A stretch of 64,000 nt of DNA from Mycobacterium sp. 852002-10029_SCH5224772 (GTDB lineage Bacteria; Actinomycetota; Actinomycetes; Mycobacteriales; Mycobacteriaceae). Positions within the stretch are counted from its first letter, which is position 1, and each line of letters starts with the position of its first letter. The translations under genes and the position numbers were made by a program. The notes beneath the pieces are model-generated. The model ran no database searches. It worked only from the letters and a program-made list of their open reading frames with translations, and was not told the origin of the DNA. The DNA lies in contig NZ_LZHT01000034.1 of NCBI RefSeq assembly GCF_001667315.1, positions 1 to 64,000 on the forward strand, written 5' to 3'. Positions 19,702 through 28,702 of the stretch are shown piece by piece.

Positions 19702-19727
19702 TCCGATGATGTCCATCGCGCATCGGA
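19702..19727. promoter_or_regulatory. LysR-type operator between divergent genes
   Basis: TCCGATG-N12-CATCGGA, with a second, inner dyad CGATG-N5-CATCG nested on the left half, lies in the 143-bp gap between the LysR gene and the hydrolase. Two overlapping dyads are typical of LysR recognition and activation sites. Confidence 0.5.
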
Positions 19728-19798
19728 ATGGGCGATGTTTGACGCCGGCGCCCCGTCGTCCGGTTGTATTGAGGGATGCCTGACAAGGAGCCGGCCAC

Positions 19799-20680
19799 AT
19801 GAACGCCGCGGAAGTCACCCGGTTGCTCGAAGGTTATCGATCCTCGGGGCGCACCTTCAGCGCCGACGGCATCTCATCGTTCGTGATCGAGGCGGGCCCG
19901 CACGACGCCCCGCCGGTCGTGTGCGTGCACGGCGTTCCGGCATCGGCATACCTCTATCGCAAGGTGGTGCCGGAACTGGGGATCCGAGGCTTGCGCGGCA
20001 TCGCCGTCGACCTGCCCGGGTTGGGATTCGCCGACCGGCCCGCCGCCGCCGACTACACCTGGACCGGGCTCGGCCGGTGGCTGCTCTCGGCGATCGACGC
20101 CTTGCAACTCGATCGCTTCCACCTTGTGGTGCATGACATCGGCGGCCCCGTCGGATTCGAGGTGGCCAACGCCGTGCCCGAGCGGGTGCTGTCGTTGACG
20201 CTCCTGAACACCATCATCGAAGTGGAATCATTCCATCGGCCCTGGCCCATGGAACCTTTCGCGCATCGCGGCATCGGGGAAGCCTGGTTGGCCTCGATGC
20301 GGGTACCGGGCGCCTTCCTGGCGATCATGCGACTAGTCGGGGTGAGTCGGCGCGTCCCGGCCGCCGAACTCGCGTGTTGGCTGCCGCTGCTGTTCGGTGA
20401 CGACGGCGGGCGAGCGTTCCTGAAAATCATGCGCGGCTTCGAACTGACCGCCGCCAAGCAGCAGCACTACCTCGCGGCGCTGCGCCAAACGCGGTACCCC
20501 GTACAAATCATCTGGGGTGAGCGCGATGCGATGCTCCCCTGGCGGCGTTACGGCGTCCAGGCCCAGCGCGCCGCCGGCGTGGGGGATCCGATTCTGTTGC
20601 CGGCCAAGCATTTTCTTCAGGAGGACCACCCCGAGGAGATCGCCGCGGCGGTTCATCGCCTGACGACGCGGACCGCGTAG
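19799..20680 (+). CDS. Alpha/beta hydrolase, haloalkane dehalogenase/epoxide hydrolase-like
   Basis: A 293-residue alpha/beta hydrolase. The oxyanion motif is HGVP (44-47), and the nucleophile elbow is VVHDIGGP with Asp113 in place of Ser; that Asp is the mark of haloalkane dehalogenases and epoxide hydrolases. A possible catalytic His is in KHFLQEDHPE near residue 273. It starts with AAGGAG upstream. It may detoxify or open an epoxide or halide, but fluoroacetate- and ester-cleaving relatives exist too. It is regulated by the divergent LysR gene by position, and its end overlaps the end of the opposite-strand membrane gene by 28 bp. Confidence 0.9.
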   Translation: MNAAEVTRLLEGYRSSGRTFSADGISSFVIEAGPHDAPPVVCVHGVPASAYLYRKVVPELGIRGLRGIAVDLPGLGFADRPAAADYTWTGLGRWLLSAIDALQLDRFHLVVHDIGGPVGFEVANAVPERVLSLTLLNTIIEVESFHRPWPMEPFAHRGIGEAWLASMRVPGAFLAIMRLVGVSRRVPAAELACWLPLLFGDDGGRAFLKIMRGFELTAAKQQHYLAALRQTRYPVQIIWGERDAMLPWRRYGVQAQRAAGVGDPILLPAKHFLQEDHPEEIAAAVHRLTTRTA

Positions 20681-21126
20681 ATCGCGGCGCTGATCCCAAA
20701 CATCGCCGCGGTCAACAGCAGCCAGCGAATCAGGAACGGGTCCTGGGTCTGACCGGTCGCGGCCCAGTATGTGGTGGCGCCCTGCTTGATGATGCCCGGA
20801 AGGAACACCACCAGCGTCAGGCCCGCCCCCAGCGCGGGCACCCGGATGTGATTGACCACAGGCACGCGCGGCGGCGCCAGCCGAAGGGTCCCCGACAGTA
20901 TCCGGTCAAGAAACGCGTAGACCGGGAACAACACCAGGTCGTGGGCGACGATGGCCGCGGCGAACCACACGATGATCGACTGCCACCACACGTGCGGGCT
21001 CCACAGCGCGACCGGTTTGAAGGTGGCCACCACGTAGCCCAACAACGCGAACCCGGCGATCAGGGTTAGCAGATGCAATGGGCCCGACCCATAAAGCCGT
21101 ACGAAAGCCGCTCGCGCGCTACGCAT
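20653..21126 (-). CDS. Small four-helix membrane protein partnered with the molybdopterin oxidoreductase
   Basis: About 157 residues with four likely transmembrane helices (starting roughly at residues 13, 47, 91 and 128) and basic loops. It starts at ATG 21126, 8 bp inside the end of the upstream molybdopterin gene, which indicates coupling. No catalytic motif is visible; the most likely role is membrane anchoring or partner of the cytochrome/Moco protein. The region to 21264 in this frame is the overlap only. Its stop codon overlaps the opposing hydrolase by 28 bp, a compact convergent junction. Confidence 0.75.
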   Translation of the reverse strand: MRSARAAFVRLYGSGPLHLLTLIAGFALLGYVVATFKPVALWSPHVWWQSIIVWFAAAIVAHDLVLFPVYAFLDRILSGTLRLAPPRVPVVNHIRVPALGAGLTLVVFLPGIIKQGATTYWAATGQTQDPFLIRWLLLTAAMFGISAAIYAVRVVRR

Positions 21127-22486
21127 TTGCGGCCTGTCGGAAGTCGATGGACTCCACCCACTTGGTGTTGTGCACCCCGGGCAGTGCCGGCACGATGATG
21201 CGCGCGGGGTAGCCGTGGTCCGGGGACAGGTCGGTGCCGTTGACCCGCAACGCCAACAGCGCATCGGGGTGCAGCACCTGGTTCCCCTGCAGTGTCGCGC
21301 GGCCGAACGGACCCGAACGTTCCAACGACGAGACGTGCGCCGACTCCGGTGCGGGAACGCCGGCCAATCGAGCTAGGTCCGCCAGCCGCACACCGGTCCA
21401 GGTTTGGGTGGTCGACCAGCCTTCCACGCAGGCGATCGGCAGCACCGCGGTGTGCTGTGGCATCGCCATGAGCGCGGCGCGCTCCAGTGCCACGGGGCGG
21501 GGACCGCCGCTCAGGGTAAGCCGCCAGCGCTCGCCGGTGTTGTCGGCGGAAATCCCGGCCACCTCCGCGGTCCTATTGATCTCGAAGTCGTTGGGTCCGG
21601 CCCCGCGCGTGCGCCCCCGCGGCAACAGCAGGGCTGTGGGTCGCGTGTAGCCGCCCAGGGTCTGGCCCGCGGTGATGACGGCCATGAACAGGGCACCGCC
21701 GCCCACCAGCGCCAGGGCGCCGCGGCGGCTCAACGTCGCCGGGCGCGGGTCCGCGGCGACCAGCCCGTCCGGCTCCCACCGCTCCGCTGTGGTGTCGGCG
21801 CGCCCGGTGCGCAGGACCTCGCGCGGCGCGATCGAGCGCAGGCCAGACCACATGGTCGGGAGCTTGATCGCGATATGCACGACGAACCCGGCGATGAACA
21901 CCCAGGTGCCGAAGTAGTGCGCGGTGTAGAAGCTGAAACCGAAGATGTAGTCGTACTGGATGTTCAGCACGCCCGTGACGATTTCGAACAGAATGCCCCC
22001 GACCAGCATCAGCAGCGAAACCCGTTCCAGCAATTGGGCAATGGACCGGGCAGGCGGCCACACAAACAGCCTCGGTATCACCGACCACAGTTTGGCGAGT
22101 ACCACCGGGATCAGGACCAGGCCGAGCCCGACGTGCAATCCCTGGGTCAGTCGATACAGCCAGGACGGGTTGGTGGGCCAATCGAACGTCGGGAGCTTCA
22201 GCCACCCCACGCCGCCGGGGATGGCCTGGCCTAACCGCGGCCCGTAAGCGATGTAGGACAGCAGGCCGGTGATGATGACGATCGGCAGCGTCACCAGGAG
22301 CACCGATCCGAACACGGATGTCAGCCACGGCCCCCGCAGGGGGCTGCGCCACCGTTGCGCTCGCCCGACACCCGGGGGTGGGTGCTCGTCCAGCAGGCGC
22401 CACAGCCGCGCGGGGAACCCGTAACCGAGGGAATCAGTCGTCGGTTCGCTGTCTTCGGCATCGGATCTGCGGATGCGGTGCATCAT
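21119..22486 (-). CDS. Membrane molybdopterin-dependent oxidoreductase with cytochrome b-like N terminus
   Basis: A 455-residue protein. Residues about 50-215 hold four or five membrane helices with histidines in LHVGLG, TAHYF and VVHIA, like cytochrome b561-type haem proteins. An LSRRGALALVGGG segment near 250 is followed by a sulfite-oxidase-like domain (about 300-455): LPIACVEGWS supplies the Moco-binding Cys, and LSPDHGYPARIIVP is the classic family segment. It looks like a fused MsrP/YedY-like catalytic part and its membrane electron donor. The substrate is unknown. Next gene downstream is a small membrane protein, so it likely forms a complex. Confidence 0.88.
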   Translation of the reverse strand: MMHRIRRSDAEDSEPTTDSLGYGFPARLWRLLDEHPPPGVGRAQRWRSPLRGPWLTSVFGSVLLVTLPIVIITGLLSYIAYGPRLGQAIPGGVGWLKLPTFDWPTNPSWLYRLTQGLHVGLGLVLIPVVLAKLWSVIPRLFVWPPARSIAQLLERVSLLMLVGGILFEIVTGVLNIQYDYIFGFSFYTAHYFGTWVFIAGFVVHIAIKLPTMWSGLRSIAPREVLRTGRADTTAERWEPDGLVAADPRPATLSRRGALALVGGGALFMAVITAGQTLGGYTRPTALLLPRGRTRGAGPNDFEINRTAEVAGISADNTGERWRLTLSGGPRPVALERAALMAMPQHTAVLPIACVEGWSTTQTWTGVRLADLARLAGVPAPESAHVSSLERSGPFGRATLQGNQVLHPDALLALRVNGTDLSPDHGYPARIIVPALPGVHNTKWVESIDFRQAANA

Positions 22487-22539
22487 CGATGATCATCCAT
22501 GACCGGCCGGGAAAAATGGTTCGATCCGGCGCCTGTTCT

Positions 22540-23262
22540 TCAGACAGCGGCGCCACCTCCGTCGACGTACAACGTCGATCCCGTCACATAGCTGGCCCGC
22601 GGCGACGCCAGGAACAGCACCGCCTGCGCGATCTCGGCCGGGCGCGCGGTGCGGCGCAGCGGAAGATTGGTCGCGATGTCCTCGATGGACTCTCCCCACT
22701 CCGCCAGCACGCCCGCGGTGCGCGTCGGGCCCGGTGAAACGCTGTTCACCCGGACACCGTGCGGTCCGAATTCGGCGGACCACGTTCGCGTCAGTGACGT
22801 CAACGCGGCCTTTGTCGCGCCGTACACCGATGCCCCCGGAATCCCTTTTCCCGCTGCCAACGATGTGACGTTGACGATGCTGCCGCGGCCGCGGGCGATC
22901 ATGCCCCGGACGAGTTGGGCGACCAAGAAGTAAGCGCCCCGAACGTTGGTGTCGAACATGGTCTCGAACGACGTCAGATTTTGCTCCACGGTGGGAGCGA
23001 CCGGAAAGGCGCCGGCGTTGTTGACCAGAATGTCGACCGCGCCGGCTTGGCTCACCAGCTCGGCGATCGAGTCCATGTCACCGAGATCGGCCCGGACAAA
23101 CCTGATGTTGCCTTTGATTTCGGCAGCCGCCCGGGCACCGCGCTCGGGGTCGCGGCCCGAGATCACGACCTCGGCGCCCTCGCTTGCCAGCAGGCGTGCC
23201 GATTCCAGGCCAATGCCGGCCGTACCGCCGGTCACCAGCGCGATCTGGGATTCGAGTTCCAT
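22540..23262 (-). CDS. Short-chain dehydrogenase/reductase
   Basis: A 240-residue classical SDR: TGGTAGIG cofactor motif (10-17), NNAG near 85, SLAAGKG with catalytic Ser, YGATK active site (about 150-154), and a C-terminal SYVTGSTLYVDGG ending. It resembles FabG-like reductases and 3-oxoacyl or hydroxysteroid enzymes. ATG 23262 is chosen over TTG 23274. No ribosome-binding site is obvious. It stands between the desaturase gene and the molybdopterin gene, all on the minus strand, but separate spacing (108 bp and 53 bp) leaves operon membership open. Confidence 0.9.
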   Translation of the reverse strand: MELESQIALVTGGTAGIGLESARLLASEGAEVVISGRDPERGARAAAEIKGNIRFVRADLGDMDSIAELVSQAGAVDILVNNAGAFPVAPTVEQNLTSFETMFDTNVRGAYFLVAQLVRGMIARGRGSIVNVTSLAAGKGIPGASVYGATKAALTSLTRTWSAEFGPHGVRVNSVSPGPTRTAGVLAEWGESIEDIATNLPLRRTARPAEIAQAVLFLASPRASYVTGSTLYVDGGGAAV

Positions 23263-23370
23263 GACGCCAGTCAAGCCGACCGTCGGTCACCGCGAGGCGC
23301 CCAGCCCATTGCGATCGCCGATGCCCTCGATAGAAAATCCCGATGAGATCACCGGTCGAGGTGAGTACCG

Positions 23371-24777
23371 TCAGTCTTTGCCCCGCGGCGGCGGCTGCAC
23401 CGAGACACCGGTGGACTCGTGTTCGGGACCCGCGGCCGGGTGTTCGGCGGGGACACGTTCGCGGAACCGGGCACCCTCGCTGGGTCGCTGCGCTTGCGGC
23501 CGGCCGTCCGGGCTCCGGTATGGTCCCGGTTTCCGGCGGGGCTTTCCGCCGGGAAATGCCAGCCGAACGATGGTGCGCTGCACCATCAGCCACTGCTTGG
23601 AGAACCGGCCGGAGTTGTACGGCAGCTCGTAGCGCTCGCAGATGTCTTTGACCTGGGGCGCGATCTCCGAGTACCGGCTACTCGGCATGTCTGGATAGAG
23701 ATGATGTTCCACCTGATAACCAAGGTTGCCGCTGATGATGTGGAACAGCGGGCCGCCGTCGATGTTCGCGGCCCCGACCAACTGGCGCAGATACCAACCC
23801 CCGCGGGTCTCGTCCTCAACGTCTTCCTCGCTGAAGGTGTAGGTCTGGTCGGGAAAATGACCGCAGAAGATGATCGCGTTCGACCACACGTTGCGGATGA
23901 CGTTGGCCACCGCGTCGGCGCCCATGGTTCGTAGATAGGTGCTTTCCACTCCCGGCATCACCTTGTCGAGGAAGGCGGCCGTGGCACCCACGCGGCCCTT
24001 GCCCGACACCCTGCGAAGCGCCCTGCCCAGACGCGACCGCGCCGGCTGGTCGATTCTGCCGTGCGCGGCCAACTGGACGAGCGCGAAGGCGCCGGCGCTG
24101 ATCAGTGGCCAGCCGAGATAGTCCTTGAAGATCTGCGCGCGCACTTTGCCCCCGATGCCTCGCAGATCCTTGCGCACCTCCGACCATGGCTTCTGGCGGG
24201 TGCGGATGGCGTCGATGTCCATGTCGTGAATGGCCACGCCCCACTCGAACAGCAGCATGAGCAAGACGTTGTACAGCGGCTGAAAGAGAAAGCGCGGTTG
24301 CCATTTCTGATTCGGGTCGATCCGCAGGAGCTCGTAGCCGAGATCTTTGTCCTTGCCCAAGATATTCGTGTAGGTGTGGTGAATGTAGTTGTGTGAATGC
24401 TTCCAGGCTTCGGCGGTCGACGCGGTATCCCAGTCCCACACCGAGGAATGGATATCGGGATCGTTCATCCAATCCCACTGCCCGTGCATCACATTGTGGC
24501 CGATCTCCATGTTCTCCAGGATCTTGGCCATTCCCAGACAGGCCGTGCCCAGGACCCAGGCGGTTTTCGAGCGCGATGCGAGCAACAGCACGCGGCCGAC
24601 CACGACGATCTGGCGCTGGACCGAGATCACCGTCTTGATGTAATGCCGGTCCCGTTCACCGAGATCGGCGAATACCTCGTCATGAATCGCGTCCAGTTCT
24701 TTCGCGAGCTTTTCCAGCTCTTGCTCGCTCAGGCGGGCAAGAAGCTCGCCCCCAGTGGTTTTCGCGGCGGTCGTCAT
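23371..24777 (-). CDS. DesA3-like acyl-CoA/fatty acid desaturase (membrane)
   Basis: A 468-residue membrane di-iron desaturase. Histidine boxes: H94NVMH98 in GHNVMHGQWDWMND, HSHNYIHH (127-134), and the third as QVEHHLYPDMP near 375, the linoleoyl-CoA-desaturase-like layout of mycobacterial DesA3 (stearoyl-CoA delta-9). An EMEIGHNVM-like run is close to DesA3. The ATG at 24777 has AAAGGAG 6 bp upstream; the longer frame to 24813 overlaps the reductase gene end. The C-terminal tail (430-468) is charged, Pro-rich and unconserved. It works with the reductase encoded just upstream, the pair found in M. tuberculosis as Rv3229c-Rv3230c. Confidence 0.9.
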   Translation of the reverse strand: MTTAAKTTGGELLARLSEQELEKLAKELDAIHDEVFADLGERDRHYIKTVISVQRQIVVVGRVLLLASRSKTAWVLGTACLGMAKILENMEIGHNVMHGQWDWMNDPDIHSSVWDWDTASTAEAWKHSHNYIHHTYTNILGKDKDLGYELLRIDPNQKWQPRFLFQPLYNVLLMLLFEWGVAIHDMDIDAIRTRQKPWSEVRKDLRGIGGKVRAQIFKDYLGWPLISAGAFALVQLAAHGRIDQPARSRLGRALRRVSGKGRVGATAAFLDKVMPGVESTYLRTMGADAVANVIRNVWSNAIIFCGHFPDQTYTFSEEDVEDETRGGWYLRQLVGAANIDGGPLFHIISGNLGYQVEHHLYPDMPSSRYSEIAPQVKDICERYELPYNSGRFSKQWLMVQRTIVRLAFPGGKPRRKPGPYRSPDGRPQAQRPSEGARFRERVPAEHPAAGPEHESTGVSVQPPPRGKD

Positions 24778-24793
24778 AAGCCGCTCCTTTCGA

Positions 24794-25891
24794 TCACAGT
24801 TCGAGCTCAACATCGCCTTCGGCGGTGTTGATGCAGATCCGTATGTCTTGTTCGGTGGGTTCGATCACTTCACCTGAGCGCAGGTCACGCAGCTTGCCCG
24901 ACTTCAGCGTCCCGACGCAGGTATGACAAATTCCGATTCGACAGCCGTAGGCGAGGTTGAGACCGGCCTTCTCCCCCGCCTCCAAAATCGATGTGCCCCC
25001 GTCACATTCGACGTCCTTCTCGCTGTCCAGGAAACACACTGTGCCGCCCTCACCGGCGTTGGCGTCGCCGCCGATCTTGGGCTGGAAGCGCTCAAAGTGC
25101 AGGCGGTCGCGGTCCCCGTTGCTTTCCCAGTGCTCGATCAGCGCGTCGAGCATGTCGCCGGGACCCGAGCAAAAAGCCTCGCGCTCGCGCCAGTCCGGGC
25201 ACACCTCGTCCAGGTCGCCTGGCTCCAGCCGGCCGCGTTCGGCGGTGAGACGCAAGTCCAGCCGCATCCCTTGGTGGCGGCGCTCGAACTCTTCGAGGAC
25301 CGACAAGAACATGACCTGCTCACGGGTGCGCGCACAGTGGATGACCACGACATCGCCGAAATCATCCCCGTGATCGATCCTGCGCAACATGCTGATGATC
25401 GGCGTGATGCCGCTGCCCGCGCTGATGAACAGCATCTTGGCCGGCAGCGGTTCGGGCAAGGTGAATACGCCTTCGATCTCGCCGAGCCGCACCAGATCGC
25501 CGGGTTGGATCTTCTGCACCAGATATGGCGACACCACCCCGCCGTCCACCTTCTTGGGCGTCACGCTGATCAACCCGTCCTCGGGCGCAGGATCCGACGT
25601 CAGCGAATACGCGCGCCAGTGGTAGACGCCGTCGACGACCACGCCGAGCCGAACGTATTGACCGGGCTTGTGGCCCGGCCATTCGTAGCCGGGCCGGATC
25701 AGAACGCTCGCGGCTTCCGAGCCCTGGGGCTCGATGCGTTCGACCTTTCCGCGCAGTTCCCTGGTGGTCCAGAGCGGATTGATCATCTCCAGGTAGTCGT
25801 CGGGCTGTAGTGGACTGAACAGCCGCCGCACCGCGCGCAGGAACAACCGACGCCCGCGGGGGACGTTGGGCTGTGCGCCGCGTTCAGCCAT
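24794..25891 (-). CDS. Ferredoxin-type flavin reductase, desaturase electron donor
   Basis: A 365-residue protein with FAD domain (RAYSLTSDP, about 93-101), NAD domain (AGSGITPIISMLR and CSGPGDML), and a C-terminal plant-type 2Fe-2S domain with CRIGICHTC and a fourth Cys in ICINTA, so electrons run NAD(P)H > FAD > FeS. It resembles Rv3230c, which feeds DesA3. The gene ends 16 bp before the desaturase ATG, so they form one operon. ATG 25891 is preferred; GTG 25906 is possible but sits in the promoter dyad. The start looks leaderless. Confidence 0.9.
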   Translation of the reverse strand: MAERGAQPNVPRGRRLFLRAVRRLFSPLQPDDYLEMINPLWTTRELRGKVERIEPQGSEAASVLIRPGYEWPGHKPGQYVRLGVVVDGVYHWRAYSLTSDPAPEDGLISVTPKKVDGGVVSPYLVQKIQPGDLVRLGEIEGVFTLPEPLPAKMLFISAGSGITPIISMLRRIDHGDDFGDVVVIHCARTREQVMFLSVLEEFERRHQGMRLDLRLTAERGRLEPGDLDEVCPDWREREAFCSGPGDMLDALIEHWESNGDRDRLHFERFQPKIGGDANAGEGGTVCFLDSEKDVECDGGTSILEAGEKAGLNLAYGCRIGICHTCVGTLKSGKLRDLRSGEVIEPTEQDIRICINTAEGDVELEL

Positions 25892-25897
25892 GCCGTC

Positions 25898-25914
25898 AGA
25901 GTACACAGTTGTAC
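25898..25914 (-). promoter_or_regulatory. Promoter and operator of the reductase-desaturase operon
   Basis: TACTCT (minus strand, 25903-25898), then 6 bp, then the ATG at 25891 looks like a leaderless -10. It overlaps a perfect dyad GTACA-CAGT-TGTAC (25901-25914), so a repressor here would block the promoter. The regulator is not encoded nearby. Confidence 0.48.
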
Positions 25915-25989
25915 ACCGCTGCTAAACATCGATTTGAATTATGTTGCAACACAGGCGATACCATGCATCGAGGTCCGTGCTCAAATAGA

Positions 25990-26003
25990 AGTAACCGTTT
26001 ACT
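25990..26003. promoter_or_regulatory. Dyad in the 25.9-26.1 kb divergent region
   Basis: AGTAA-CCGT-TTACT, a perfect 5-bp-arm inverted repeat, in an AT-rich stretch of the 255-bp gap before the transporter-like gene. Candidate operator or promoter element; no regulator nearby. Confidence 0.3.
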
Positions 26004-26146
26004 GACGGATGTCTATTAATTGTGGGCGGTTGCGACGGATACCTGTGCCGTGTTCCCCGGTAGCCCGCACCCAAACCTTTGTTCAGAGGCTTCGCGTCGA
26101 CCACCCACCGGGCGCCGCGCCGCTGCCGCGCCTAGTGTCGGTGGGT

Positions 26147-26998
26147 GTGCTGATCGGGTTCCTCCTCGCGCTGGGCTGCTCGGTCTGCTACGGCACGGCG
26201 ACGGTGCTGCAGGCGGCCGGGACACGATCGGTGGAAGCGGGCAGCGGCTCGGGTGTCGACACCGTGTTGCTGCTGCGAGCCATCCGGCAATGGCGCTACC
26301 TGATCGGTGTCGGCCTCGACATCGTGGGGTTTGCGCTTCAAGTGGCCGCGCTGCGTCTGGTTCCGATTTACGTCGTCGCAGCAGCGCTGGCGGCCTCGAT
26401 CGCGGTCACCGGCGTCGTGGCCGCATGGGTTTTGTCGGCGCGGCTGTCAGCGGCCGAATGGACGGCCGTCGGCGTGGTCTGCGTCAGCCTCGTCGCGCTC
26501 GCCGTGGCCGCCGGACCCGGCCACTTTCGACATGCTCCGACCGGCCTCGGCTGGGCGCTGCTGGGCGTGGTGGCTGCGATATTCATCGCCGGCGCCGCAG
26601 CCGGCCGCCTGCCCGACCGCGCGCGTGCGCTCGCACTGGGTCTTGGCGCCGGGAGCGGCTTCGGCGTCGTGGAGGTCGGTGTGCGCCTGATCGACGCGAT
26701 CGATCCCACCCGGCGCTCCTTCTATATCAATCCCGCCTTGTACGCGGCCGCGGCCGGCGGCGCCGCGGGGTTTCTCCTGCTCACTTCCGCCCTACATCGT
26801 GGCTCGGTGACCACCGCCGTCGCGGGGATGGTGGTCGGCGAAACCCTCGCGCCGGCGTTCGTCGGTGTGGTGTGGCTAGGTGACGCCGCGCGCGACGGGC
26901 TTGGCTGGCTGGTGGTCGCGGGGTTCGCCGTCGCGGTGTCCGCGACGCTGGTACTGGCCCGGTTCGGCGAAGCGCCCGCACCGACCGAAGCGGCCTGA
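26147..26998 (+). CDS. Nine-helix DMT/EamA-like membrane protein
   Basis: About 283 residues, almost all hydrophobic, with nine predicted helices, including GFLLALGCSVCYGTATVLQ at the start and WLVVAGFAVAVSATLVLARF at the end. The general plan fits EamA/DMT-type transporters or related mycobacterial permease-like proteins; substrate unknown. GTG 26147 is preferred because the first helix begins there; GTGs at 26135 and 26141 and an ATG at 26009 are alternatives without clear Shine-Dalgarno. It ends 14 bp before the end of the convergent acyl-CoA ligase gene. Confidence 0.75.
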   Translation: MLIGFLLALGCSVCYGTATVLQAAGTRSVEAGSGSGVDTVLLLRAIRQWRYLIGVGLDIVGFALQVAALRLVPIYVVAAALAASIAVTGVVAAWVLSARLSAAEWTAVGVVCVSLVALAVAAGPGHFRHAPTGLGWALLGVVAAIFIAGAAAGRLPDRARALALGLGAGSGFGVVEVGVRLIDAIDPTRRSFYINPALYAAAAGGAAGFLLLTSALHRGSVTTAVAGMVVGETLAPAFVGVVWLGDAARDGLGWLVVAGFAVAVSATLVLARFGEAPAPTEAA

Positions 26999-27012
26999 AA
27001 CGGGCACTTAGT

Positions 27013-28656
27013 TCATGACCCGGCGGCGGTGGATGCCCCACGGCCATCGGCATTTTCGTTCGCCGGAGCGTAGGTCGTGCCGCGGGTGGGGCGCGCCCAC
27101 AGCACCCCGTCCTGTGCGCTCACCCCCGCGGCGATGAGCGCGCGCTTGAGGATCTTGTTGGTGGCGGTCGCGGGCAGTTGGTCGTTGATGCGCACGTAGC
27201 GCGGCCACGCCTTCGGCGACAGATCCGGCTGCGACGCGAGGAATTTCTCGAAGTCGTCCGGCGTCAGGTCCGCCCCGGCGCGCAGCACCACGGCGGCCAT
27301 CACCTGGTCGCCGACCTGGTCGTCGGGCACGGCGTAGACGGCGACCTGGCTGACTGCGGGCAGCCGCGCCAGGATCCGCTCGATCGGCGCGGCGGCCAGG
27401 TTCTCCCCGTCCACCCGCATCCAATCGGAGGTTCGCCCGGCCAGGTAGATCCACCCGTCGGCATCGCGGTAGGCCAGATCTCCCGACCAGTACATCCCGT
27501 GCCGCATGCGCTCGGCCGTGGCGTCGGGGTCGTTGTAGTAGCCGGCGAAGGGCCCAGCTCCCTGGGTGTTGACGAGCTCTCCGACGGCCTCATCGAAGTT
27601 GGTCAGCGCCCCGTGTGCGTCGAACGTGGCGACGTCACATTCGGTCAGCGTCGCCGAGTTGTAGATGCTCACCCCGGGGTACGGCTTGCCGATGGAACCG
27701 GGCGGGGTGCCGTCTTCACGGACGACGATGACCGCGAACTCGCTGGATCCGAAGCTGTCCACCACGCGGCAACCGAAACGCCGTGCGAATTCGGCGATAT
27801 CGCGATCGGTCGCCTCGTTGCCGAAGGCCACGCGCAACGTGTTCTCGGCGTCGTCGGGACGCTCGGGGGTGGACAGGATCAACGCCAGGGGCTTGCCGAC
27901 GTAGTTCAGGTAGGTCACGTTGTGGCGGCGGACGTCGTCCAGGAAGCGGGACGGCGAAAATTTCGCGGGGACCATGGTGGCCCCGCTGCCGACGGCGACC
28001 GCCCACCCTGCGGCGACGCCGTTGGAGTGAAACAGCGGCATCGCCAGATAGCAGACATCGGCGGCGGTGACGTCGTACTGGAAGATCAGGCTGGCGCCGC
28101 ACATGATCGCCATGCCGTGCGCAAACCGGGCCACCTTCGGGTCACCGCTTGTCCCCGAGGTGAAGATCATCATGAACGTATCTCCGGCGGCGACCTCGCG
28201 GTGCGGTGCCAGCGGTGGCGCCGCGGCCACCGCATCAGCGTAGCGCGCGCCGCCCACGTCAAGAACGCGAAGGCCCTGGAGATCCAGGCCCTCCAGCAAG
28301 GGCATGTGTTCGTCGTCGACGAGCAGAATTTGGCAGTCGGAGCGGTGGATGTCGGCAAGCAGAGCGGGTCCTCGTCGGGTCGTGTTCAGGCCGCACAGCA
28401 CGTAGCCGCCGAGCGCGGCCGCGGCCATCGCACGCAGCATGGCCGGTGAATTGCCCAGGGCGGCACCGACATGCAGCGGCCGGGTGCGATCGGCGCACGC
28501 GATCAGCGCCGCCGCCTCGGCCTCGGCTTCGGCGAGGTGCTCACGCCAGGTCCACGTCTTTTCGCCGTGCGCGATCGCTGGGGTGTCCTCGTGCATGCGC
28601 TGCCGCAAGAGCTGCTGAACCGTCTCCAGCACTGTCTCACTTCCTCTTGCTGTCAT
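27013..28656 (-). CDS. FadD17-like acyl-CoA synthetase
   Basis: A 547-residue ligase with FTSGTSGDPK (AMP P-loop, about 163-172), GNEATD and SFGSSEF (A5), WSGDLAY (A7), GRTSDWMRVDGENL (hinge/A8), and an A10-like Lys in ATATNKILKR. The N-terminal segment and the SGTSGDPKV loop resemble FadD17, which in M. tuberculosis sits next to fadE26-fadE27 and acts on steroid side chains. It closes the side-chain cassette, 46 bp after the DUF35 gene. It would make the CoA thioester that feeds the ACAD pair. Assignment to steroids is inference from synteny. Confidence 0.9.
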   Translation of the reverse strand: MTARGSETVLETVQQLLRQRMHEDTPAIAHGEKTWTWREHLAEAEAEAAALIACADRTRPLHVGAALGNSPAMLRAMAAAALGGYVLCGLNTTRRGPALLADIHRSDCQILLVDDEHMPLLEGLDLQGLRVLDVGGARYADAVAAAPPLAPHREVAAGDTFMMIFTSGTSGDPKVARFAHGMAIMCGASLIFQYDVTAADVCYLAMPLFHSNGVAAGWAVAVGSGATMVPAKFSPSRFLDDVRRHNVTYLNYVGKPLALILSTPERPDDAENTLRVAFGNEATDRDIAEFARRFGCRVVDSFGSSEFAVIVVREDGTPPGSIGKPYPGVSIYNSATLTECDVATFDAHGALTNFDEAVGELVNTQGAGPFAGYYNDPDATAERMRHGMYWSGDLAYRDADGWIYLAGRTSDWMRVDGENLAAAPIERILARLPAVSQVAVYAVPDDQVGDQVMAAVVLRAGADLTPDDFEKFLASQPDLSPKAWPRYVRINDQLPATATNKILKRALIAAGVSAQDGVLWARPTRGTTYAPANENADGRGASTAAGS

Positions 28657-28702
28657 CGGGTGTGCACCTCCGACGCCGCCGACGCTGACGCCGCTGCCGG
28701 GA

